DNA of 64,000 nt from Tribonema minus (taxonomy: Eukaryota > Sar > Xanthophyceae > Tribonematales > Tribonemataceae). The stretch's first letter is position 1. Every line of letters starts with the position of its first letter. Under the pieces are notes generated by a model that did no database searches, was not told where the DNA came from, and was given only the letters and a program-made list of their open reading frames with translations. Positions 55,301 to 64,000 of this stretch are shown here, one piece after another. A program made the position numbers and the translations under genes. The stretch covers positions 1,116,001 to 1,180,000 of the forward strand of contig JAFCMP010000525.1 of NCBI GenBank assembly GCA_017506865.1. Reading direction: 5' to 3'.

Positions 55301-58300
55301 TCACTCCGCTGCTGACTTCGATGGCGTCAACGGTGCGTCGATCACGCAGGCAAACGGCCTTGCTAACGGCAGCGCTCACGCGTCCGAGCGCAGCCTGCAT
55401 CGAGCAAGAGAGGCGCATGGTCCGCATGAGAACGTCGTCGCGGTAAAACGTGCGCAGGCAGCGCCTGCCGGAGCCGTCGGCGCTGGCGCTGGTGATGACG
55501 GGAACGGTTGCGGTGGCCGCCGCGGCAGCAGCAGCGGCAGCGGCGATCGCAGCGGCCAGAGCGGCCACGGCGGCAGCAGCGGCGACAGATGCAACGGCGG
55601 CAGCGGTGGCGGCGTCCGCATGAGCGGCGGCGGCAGTCATGGCGGTGACGGCGACGCCAAAAGCGACGGTGGTGGCGCGGATGAAGCCTTGGATTCCTGT
55701 ACGGAATCTGAAGAGGAAGTGAAACAGTATCGGAGCGGCTCGGGGGCCGTCAAGCGCAAGAGCCCCAAGAAAGCTGCACCAGCGCCCGCCGCCGTGGGTG
55801 CGGCACCGCTCTTGCAGTCCCCGGAGCCTGACTCTGAGTCTGACTCTGAAGTACCCATCATGGAGCTGGACGGCGTCCGGAAGCCCGGGAGCAGTCCGCG
55901 GCGGCACCAGTTGCACCGGCAGCGCTCGCAGGAGAAGGAGAAAACGCACCATCGTTCAGAAAATAAGCAGCGGGAACCAGAAAAGCGGCCGCACGTGAAG
56001 CAGCAGCAGCAGCAGCCGCCTTCGTTTCATCGCCATGAGCAGCAGCTATGCTCGGAGAAGCAGCGGCAGCAGCACCACCACCACCAGCAGCAGCAGCACC
56101 ACCACCACCACCAGCAGCAGCAGCAGCGGTCAGACAAGAAGCAGCAGCAGCAGCAGCATGCCAAGGCACACCGCCAGCAGCAGCAGCACGTCGCGGCCGC
56201 GCCGGACGAGTCGGACTCACAGAGTGAGTTGTCCGACGATGACGACGCCGTTCCTCTCGCACGCCTCCGGCTACACCACTCTCAGCACGGCGCAGCGCAC
56301 AGCCCGCGTTCGCCGCGGCAGCCCTCTTCCAGCGCCGCCGCAGGGGGTGCACAGCAGCGACGGGACAGCAATGGCAGCGCAGCCACTGCTGCCATTGCAG
56401 CAGCCGCCGCTGCTGCCGCTCACGAGACCGGAAATTGCCTGGGCGCGGAACCCCGCAAGAGCGCGATCGACCAGGCGAGCACATCCAAGAGCGCGCGAGC
56501 CGGAGCTTCTGCCGCCGCTGCCAGCGCCGCCGCTGCGGGCTCGGGCTCCTTGGACCGCGACGCAGCGCTCCACAGGCGCGACAGCGTGCTGAGCGCGGCG
56601 GACTCGGAGGCGGACGGCTGCGGCGGCGGCGACGGCGCGCGCGCCTCCGGCAGGAAGCCGCGCTCGCAGAACCCCAAGCCCGCGGCGTTTGACTACGCGT
56701 GGTTCCGGCCGTGCGCGCTCTGCTACGGCGGGCGCGGCGCAGTCAGGTGCCGCATCTGGCTCGAGCACACGGCGCCGATGCACAACGCCGCTGCCGCCGC
56801 CGGCGACGCCGCGCGTGACGCCGCGGCGCCGGACGCCGCGTGGCCGCCGCCCTCGCACCACCGCGTCTTCTACGACTGGGTCGAGTCGGAGGACGAGCTC
56901 GCCGTGCTGTACCGCGCGGAGCGCGCGCGCTGCCGCGAGAAGAAGCTCGCGCAGCTCCGCAAGGACCCGCGGCGGAACACATTCACGGCGACGCCCGTGG
57001 CGCCGGCGGTGGCGGCGGCGGCGGCTGCGTATCGCCGCTTACCAGGTGCCACGGGCGCGGCGGCCGCGGCGGCGGCGGCAGCGGCGGCGGCAGCGGCGGA
57101 CGCGCAGCGCGCGAGCTGGGCGCAGCGCGACGGCGCCGACGCGGGGTCCCTGGACGCGCGGCCGCGGTCGGAGGGCGTGACGTGCCTGGCGGAGGCGTGC
57201 GGCGCGGCGGCGGCGCGCGGCGCGGCGCACTGCTCCGACGCGTGCGCGGCGCGCGGCGGCGGCGCGGCGCTGCGCGCGCTGCGCGGCCTGCGCGCCGCGG
57301 AGGGCTGCAGCTGGACGCTGCGCGCCAAGCCAGGTGGGCGCTCGCTCGTCGTGCAACGCTTCGGCAGCTCTTGCCCTGACGTGCGGCGCTGTCGTGGTGG
57401 GCGGCGCGTCGCTGCTTGTTTCTGGGAGGCGGTTTGCAGGTGACGGCTGCGGCAGTTGGTTTCCGTCTTCTTTCCCTGGCGTGCATCAAGAAGGGGCTTG
57501 CGTTCTCAAGCCATCAGCAATACGTCGACGGTATCATGGTTTGTAGCGATGGCGGCAAGTGCTGAAGCAGGGCTGTGCGCGATCAGCCAACTCCATGGCT
57601 CCGTGGCACCATCACAGGCGCACTGCCGCGGCTCCGCACGTCTCACCACTGCGCCTCACTCCCGCTGTTGAAATTGTACATGGAAGTAGCCCTTCGGCCT
57701 GCGCCCACACGCAAGCGCATCTTGGCGCTTTAACTTCAGCAGTCTCTGTCTCGCAGACCCTCTTTGACCCTTCATCATATGCGTCGTCAGCAGGCGCGCC
57801 TGCTCACCGCCGCAGGCGCCGCTGACTTGAAGCGGCGGCGCTGCGCGCGCTGCCATAGACCGACCACGCTGCCGTGTATCGCGCCAAACCACCGCATCGG
57901 TCGTCTCAGCGAGTGACTGCATCGCTGCTCTCTCTTTTTCTTCACAGAATCGGCGCCTGGTGGAGCAGAGGTCCTGAGCGCAGCGCTGGCGCGCGTGGAG
58001 CGCACTGGTGGGGCCTGCTTTGCGCTGCCGGTCGCTGACGACGAGTGGGGTGCCGAGGGGGGCATGCAGGTCAGCAGCACCCGGGTGTGTCTGTCATGCT
58101 GTGCGACTGTATGTATGTGTATGGTTGCTGCCTGCTCGTAGTGGCGTGCGCACCAACAGGAGTTGAAAATGCGCACGCTTGAAGATGTGAGTATGTGACC
58201 CGCACTATGACGAACTGGCTTGCCGCTGTCCCATGCGCCGCATGACACCATCATTTGCTGGACACCCAACGACAAGACGTGGTCGTGAAATGGCACGTAT

Positions 58301-61300
58301 GCTCCTACATGTGTCAACAACTGTGCCCACCGCCCGCTTCCTCTTTTTCGAGGGAATCCCGCATCTGTGACGGACATCCCAACTCCCATCGAAACCGCAG
58401 AAAGGCATTGCAATTTGAGGGTATCATAAACCCTTTTCTCAACACATTTTCAACTTGTGCCGCCACCCACAGCTCTTTGGGCGTGCCGTCCAGCACAAGG
58501 CGCTGCGGTTCATCGAGGGGGAGCTGATGCACATGGGGCAGACGCTGGCGCAGCCGCCACCCGCCGTCGCGTGCGAGGCGCTGGTCTGGGACTTGGACAC
58601 TGTGCTGCGCGCCACGTTCAAGTCAAAGTCCGAGTACAATGTGAGTCAGAGTCTGAGTATAGGGACAGTTTGCAGCGCCGCGTTCAAGTCAGAGTCCGAG
58701 TACAAGGTGAGTTGAGTCTGACAGCGTGCCGCGCCCCATGATAAAGTCAAAGTCCGAGTACAAGGTGAGTCAGAGTCAGAGTATAAGGACACCGCGCTGC
58801 GCGCCACGATCAAATCAGAGCCGAGTGCAAGGTGAGTTTGAGTCCGAGTGTAGGGTGAACCCAACCCTCGTTGGTCGCAAAATGCACTTGCAGTGTGCGC
58901 ACGCGAGGCTGCTCGCTTTTTTTGCGGCACTGACGTGCGTGAGCTGGTCCAGGAATGCATAGTGCCGCAAGCACCGGTGGCGCCGGTGACACGAGTGCAA
59001 CGACTCAGGCGTGTTTGTCCAGCAACCACACAAGTTCGAGTGCGCTCAGCATTAAACATCTCTTTTGAGTCGGTTGATGCCTCTTTGGAGATGGTTCATG
59101 TCAGCCGACAACACGCGGGGATCGACATCGCCTCACTGAACACGTGCTCTGCCGCCGCCGCGGCCACGATCGGCGCAGCAAAAGCTGCTTCCACTGCACC
59201 CTGACCTGACATGTGCCTCACCGAGCCTGTGCTGTGCCGCCGCCGCTGCCGCCGTGACCCCGCGCAGCAAAAGCTGCTGTCGCTGCGCACCAACCTGACT
59301 AACGAGAAGAACGCGGCGCTCGTGCGCGGCGTGCTGAGCGGCGACACCGAGCTGGAGGCGCTGTGCGCCATGTCGGCGGCGGAACTGGCGCCGCCCGACC
59401 GCCAGCGCACGCGCGCGGAGCTCGCGCACGCCGCCGTCGCGGAGCGTCACTTGAAGTCCACGCCCGCGCCGCCGGTGAGGCCTGCAATGAGTCCAGCTCG
59501 CAGCGATTCTGTTTGGAAGTTGAAGGGCGCTATACAGACGTGTTCCATAGGGGGGCCACTACTACTGTGGGTGACAGGTAGCGCGCGCGCGCGGAGCTCG
59601 CGCACGCCGCTGTGGCGGAGCGTCAGTTGAAGTCTGCACCCGGTGAGGCCTGCGGCGAGTCCGGTTTTGTGGCGATCCTGGTTAGAATGTGAAGAGCGCT
59701 ATACAGAGGTGTATCATAGGGGTGCCACCACTGCTGTCGTGTTCTTAATTTACTTACCATGGTACCATGCAGTATAGGGTGGTGCACCGCAAGCGGCAGC
59801 AGCAGAATGCGTTGTCTTTGAACATATGCGCCTCGCAGTGGCAGTCCCTATTTGAAGATGGCACCTGCAAAACATTCTCCTGTTGCTGCAGCTTAGCGCC
59901 TCTGCGTGGCCGCGTACTTGACTAAAGTTCTATGACGTACTCCTCACTTCGAGTTTGTTTGGCTTCATCTCGTCGCCCATGTTCTTGCAGATGGTGGCCG
60001 CTGCTGCTCATGCGGGGCAGAAGGGGGACGGCAGTGCTCCACAGTAAGTCGCCGCGCGCTTCGAGCCCGCAGCAGCCTCAGAGCTGTGTTCGACGCTAAA
60101 AGTCTTTTGTATTGCGGAGTACTTTGGAAGCAGTCCAGACGCTAATGCTGCCCATACCACGAGGGACTTGCCCCTTCAATGCTGATCCTCAAGTCAGTGC
60201 TCTTCTTGGTCTAACATTGTACTTCAGAAATGTACCAGCCCTTGTGATACTGCGCGGGGCCGCTGGAGGTTCTGCGAGTGTGCTTCCTCTCTCTGGAGGT
60301 CTGTACGGAAAAAGGCTTGCTGTACTTGCGTCAACGCTTTCCACGCAGATGATTAACAGCGTGCGCCTGGGACTAAGTGGGGTCCCTTGCTGCGTGCACC
60401 TTGACACGCTTACGTGCGTAGCGGGAGGTCCGGCGGCGTCTACAGTAGAAGAGTCATTGTGGACGCAGCTTGTGCTTTGACGCATTTGCTGCTGCTTTTG
60501 CTTTTTGTGGACACGACTTGGAGTCATGTAAGGAGTGCTGGGGTACTGCGCGTGTTGCAAAATCAGGCAGTCCTCGCAGCGTACGTCAAAGGCGTGGCAG
60601 CACCCTCCATCAAGTGCGAATGCTGAATCAACCGCCAGCGCACATGCTCCCGCCTGGGGCTTCGCCGAGCTGCCGTCCGCACGCACCCCGCACGTGCTGG
60701 CGTGCACTTACCGTCGCAGCTGCTTTCGCGCACGTCCTCACAGCACCAAAAGCAGAAGAAAACATTAGCCTCACCGACCTGAAACATCACGACCGCTGAG
60801 CCGCGCTGCCCCTATGTAACACATCGCCGCCACAGGCCGCACCACGCCGCCGCCGCGCGCGCCGCCGCGCCGCCGCCGCCCAAGGCGCCCTCCAAGTTCC
60901 CCTCGCTCGCGCCCGGCCTCAAGCGGCGCAGCAGCTGCGACGTGGTCGACGACGACGTCGTGGACGCGGCCAACGCCAAGCGCCAGCGGCACGGCGCCCC
61001 CCAGGTATGTATGTACGCACGCGCAGGGTAAGCTGGGGTAGGTAACACGCGACGTGGTCGACGACGACGTTGTGAACGCGGCCGTCGCCAAGCGCCAGCG
61101 GCACAGCGCCCGGAAGGTGTGTATGTATGCACAGGGTAAGGTGGCGTAGGTAACGCGCCATATCATCTCATGTCGTACGGCGTCGCGCGTGGCGGTAGGT
61201 AGCCAGCCGGGCGCGCACGCGTAAGGCGCTGTAACGCCGCTTGTCTTTCGGCGTCTCACGGGCACCACAAGCGCAACCGGCAGCAGTTCACGGGGTGCTG

Positions 61301-63624
61301 CGCACAATACTCACGGAGCCTTCCCGCCCCCGCCCCATCTCCCCGCCCCCCCTCATACTGCTGCACCACGCATCGACTGGCGGACAAGCAAGCGGTTGTA
61401 GACTCCGTGCAGCAGGAGCGTCGTGCGTGGAGCTCCGACCTGCACACCTTGCCCCATCGCACCGCTGCCGCCGCCTCTGGCGCGCGCCGCAGGCCGCGCG
61501 TCGGCGCTTCTCACTTCCCCTGTGCTGAGCACTGTTTCACGATTCAGCGCTCTGATGGCAGCACGCCTGCCTTGTGCCGCTGCACTTCGCGCCCCCCGCG
61601 CTTTTGCCCCTCCACAGCTCAGACAGCGGCTCCGCAGCAGCTCGCCGTTCTGAGTACCGCTGGCGGCGCCCTTGCGCGCTGCCGCCGACACACTTTATGC
61701 TGTATGTTTAGGACGCCCAAGTCAAGTGCACTTTGCATCACTGCGGTGACAGTACATGTACACATGTTGCGTGTCTCGCACGCTGCAGGCACCGCCGCTG
61801 CCGCCGCCGCTTGCGCGGCTCAATAGCCAGCTGTCCATCAGCAGCGTCGGCAGCGCCGCCAGCGACGCCGCCGATGCGGCGCCGCTGCCTCCGTGCGTGG
61901 AGAAGAACGTGGCGCTGGCCCCGGTCCTGCAGCTTGGGGAGACGAAGCAGGCTGCTGCGCTGGAGTCGCAGGTGACTGTGAGACGCACTAGCACGGGCTG
62001 TGGCTGACCGCCTCTTCACTTGCCAGTCATTCGTCCCGCACCTGCAAAGGCGTTGTTGATGGGCGCTCGCAACAGCGGCTCACTGAAGTTCGCGCCGCTT
62101 TTGCCGCAAGGTTCAGTTGATGAGGTGTGCAGTTTTTTCCTGCACTGGGACATGCAAACACAGCGCAGGCATGACATGCGCGGGCAGGGAGGCAGCTCGC
62201 TGGCAGCTCAGAGTGCACCGTCGGAGCCATGCACATCACAGCGCATGCACTGCACAGTGTAAGCTGGCCGGGTGAAAGGCTTTGAGCCCTCTGTGCGTCC
62301 CTGTGCCTTGTTACCCAGCGCAGGCTCTGAGTGTGAGTGTGCGGAGACGCGTGACGACGGCAGTCCGCGCTGAGCGCTGCTGCCATACTGCCCCGCTTCA
62401 CCACGCATTGCCATCAAACTTCAACTATACGCAGTTGCACAGGAGCTTTTGTAGGCAGCATCTCGCTCATCGCAAGTCTCTTTCTTCCACCCTCTTCCGG
62501 CTTGCGCTGCGTCAGGTGCGGCCGCCGTCACCCAGCGGTGCGCCCAACAGCAGCAGCGGCGACGCGGTCGGCGGCGGCGTGGGCGGCGGTGCCCCCGCTG
62601 CCGCAGCTGCCGCCGGCAGCAGCAGCGGCGGTGGTGGCAGCATCAACATTGGCAGCGATGGCGCCCCCCATGCTGGCGCGCCGGGTCTGCAGCACGGCGC
62701 GGCGGTGCAGCAGCCGAGGACGATGGCGCCAGTGGTGATGTCGGTACGCGTAGCGTGATGCGTTTGACACAATGACAACACCCACCGCAGCACAGTTCGG
62801 GGGGCTGGGGTGTGGTGTCAGGCAGCGGCGGCGGCGGTTGCGCCTCGGCCGTGCTGCATGAGTCTGGCAGCGGTCTGCGCATGACGGAGGCGCGCATTGC
62901 AACGCAAGGCCGCATTTGCCCGCTACCGCACGCTCCGAATCAGTCTGTCTCAGAGGATGCAGCGGCAGCGCGCCAGCGGTGACGCAACGCAGCGGCAGGC
63001 GCGTCACGAGCTTGAGACATAGGATGATGCTTCACGAGGCGTGGGCCGGGGAAAACTGGATCAAGTGCGATGCTGCCGTGCGTCGTGCGTGTCTGCTCGC
63101 TGAGCATTGCTTTCACGAAACACGGTCAGTCGCGGCGGCGGCGATGCCTTCGCGATGCATTATATAAATACTCACCGTACACGGGCCAGCAGCGCTCGGC
63201 GCTCGCCGCCTACATGGTGATCATGCGTCGCCACACTGAGTGCAAGGCGAAATGCTGTCAGCAGCGCCATCGCATGCAACGCCCGCTTCAATGCGCACCT
63301 CTCAGTTCTCCCCCCTTCCCCCCTGACTGTACCTGCCCGCTGATCCCCCGTCGCGCGCAGTTCCCGACCCTGACGCGGCAGGCCAGCGGTTTCGCGCCGG
63401 GAACCCCCGGGCGCGCGCCTCCGCGCAGCCCGCGCAGCCCCTGCCCCGCCCCTGCGCCCGTGCAGACGCGGCCGGGCCCCCCATGGAACTTCACGATACG
63501 CACCCTCCACGACAACATCGCCTTTTCGGTTACGGCGGGGCATGGCTACGGCGAGGTGGCGCAGCGCCTACTGGCGTCGGCGCCGGAGGAGTGGATCCTG
63601 AAGGGGCGCATGCAACTGGCGGAG
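50664..63624 (+). CDS. DIDO/PHF3/Bye1-like transcription factor: PHD modules, TFIIS-M domain, SPOC start (partial at right edge)
   Basis: Fifteen in-phase exons give 1577 aa: 50664-50888, 51541-51783, 52179-52535, 53307-53423, 54078-54167, 54472-54671, 55229-57333, 57948-58069, 58473-58640, 59268-59474, 59991-60043, 60836-61004, 61789-61971, 62516-62743 and 63361-63624. Two zinc modules lie in exons 1-3: C41, C44, C56, C63, H68, C71, then C117/C119 to C160/C163 with the WVCCSLC core. A DIDO-type CxxxxC...HCSDAC motif lies near residue 1060. The TFIIS central domain spans exons 9-10 (RTNLTNEKNAALVRGVLSGD, MSAAEL). Exon 15 starts a SPOC domain (FTIRTLHDNIAFSVTAG, WILKGRM). Relatives bind RNA polymerase II and modulate elongation. 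The zinc modules are divergent, and exon 7 is rich in poly-Gln, poly-His and poly-Ala. The 3' end lies beyond the window. Confidence 0.87.
53172..53392. repeat. Diverged tandem duplication of the start of DIDO-like exon 4 and its acceptor
   Basis: The real block (53299-53392) has GAACCGCAG|GCGGACGAGG and GTGCGCGTGCC. The upstream copy (53172-53262) repeats GAACCACAGGCGG, GTGCGCGTGCC and GGCATGC. Spacing is about 126 bp. Confidence 0.65.
58608..58850. repeat. Four-copy tandem repeat of DIDO-like exon 9 end plus donor
   Basis: Units of about 60-70 bp, starting near 58608, 58677, 58741 and 58799, repeat the last codons (AAGTCCGAGTACAA), the donor GTGAGT and an AGTCxGAGT tail. The first unit holds the real exon edge at 58640. 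Confidence 0.92.
59411..59750. repeat. Tandem duplication of DIDO-like exon 10 end plus donor
   Basis: Copy 1 (59411-59584) contains the last 64 bases of exon 10, the donor and the intron start. Copy 2 (59585-about 59750) repeats GCGCGCGGAGCTCGCGCACG, the GGTGAGGCCTGC donor area and GCGCTATACAGA. Period is 174 bp. Confidence 0.92.
60938..61160. repeat. Tandem duplication of DIDO-like exon 12 end plus donor
   Basis: Copy 1 (60938-61048) holds the last 67 bases of exon 12 and its donor. Copy 2 (61049-about 61160) repeats CGACGTGGTCGACGACGACG and the CAGCGGCAC block, with a GTGTGTATG in place of the donor. Period is 111 bp. Confidence 0.95.
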
Positions 63625-64000
63625 GTGCGTGGCGACGCACGTGCTGTGACGCAGGGTGCGATGGCTCTGATGGTCGTTTGTGCTACACCGAGGACACGCC
63701 ACAAGTTCCAATGCGTTGTAGAAGTAAAACAAAAACAGATCAGCCTTGTTCACTGAGAGGGTTTCAGAAGGCGCTTATTATTAAAGTAAAAAGCGTGGCA
63801 TTCTGCATACAAGATTCAGCGAGGCATGCGTGCCTACAGCTGTCGTTCGCCACAACAGCTACCCCCCACGATGACCCTGACCGTGCTGTTTCAAGTCAAA
63901 CAAGTCAGGTAGGTATGCCATGTCCTCTGTCTGAACATGCCGCGGATCCCCCTCTCCCCCCCCCCCCCCCCCCCCTTCACGCGCGCGCGAGTAGGTGGAG
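63625..64000. other. Start of DIDO-like intron 15
   Basis: The donor is GAG|GTGCGT. No further exon is seen before the edge. A pure C run of about 20 bp at 63956-63975 may be the pyrimidine tract of an acceptor just beyond the window. Confidence 0.5.

Overview
This window looks like nuclear DNA of a photosynthetic stramenopile (heterokont alga), perhaps from the brown-algal/xanthophyte side. The evidence is a high-GC sequence with strongly GC-ending codons, intron-rich genes, long homopolymeric C/G tracts, and a front-end fatty acid desaturase whose start, His boxes and C-terminus match heterokont delta-6-type enzymes as I remember them. The lineage is an inference. No prokaryotic, organellar, tRNA or rRNA gene was recognised.

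Eleven genes can be supported, most rebuilt exon by exon from splice sites and reading phase. From left to right: a gelsolin/villin gene (minus, 3' end beyond the left edge); an intronless START-domain gene (minus); a cytochrome b5-fused front-end desaturase (minus, six exons, 446 aa); an intronless HSF-type DNA-binding protein (plus); the GINS replication subunit PSF3 (plus, three exons, 198 aa); an unrecognised cysteine-rich glycoprotein (minus, four exons, 567 aa); a RUS/DUF647 gene (plus); an intronless SPX-domain gene (minus); a PP2A B'' regulatory subunit (minus, five exons, 628 aa); a PX-domain membrane protein (minus); and a large DIDO/PHF3/Bye1-like gene (plus, at least 15 exons and 1577 aa, running off the right edge). 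The genes do not form a pathway; this is ordinary mixed nuclear gene order. Two close head-to-head pairs (glycoprotein/RUS and PX/DIDO-like) probably share promoter regions.

Three non-coding DNA elements are clear. One is a 1.3-kb internally deleted hAT transposon with a perfect 8-bp target duplication, inside an intron of the glycoprotein gene. One is a 225-bp hAT-type MITE upstream of the START gene. The third is an 810-bp element with inverted termini in an intron of the PP2A gene.

The most unusual signal is a recurrent tandem duplication that straddles exon edges. At ten exon edges in six genes (nine splice junctions and one stop-codon/3' UTR edge), a block holding the edge of an exon, the adjoining boundary and part of the flanking non-coding sequence is repeated two to four times, and the extra copies lie outside the coding exon. 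Two GC-AG introns in the gelsolin gene, several pure poly-C pyrimidine tracts at 3' splice sites, and an in-frame second donor in the PP2A gene add to an unusual splice-site landscape.
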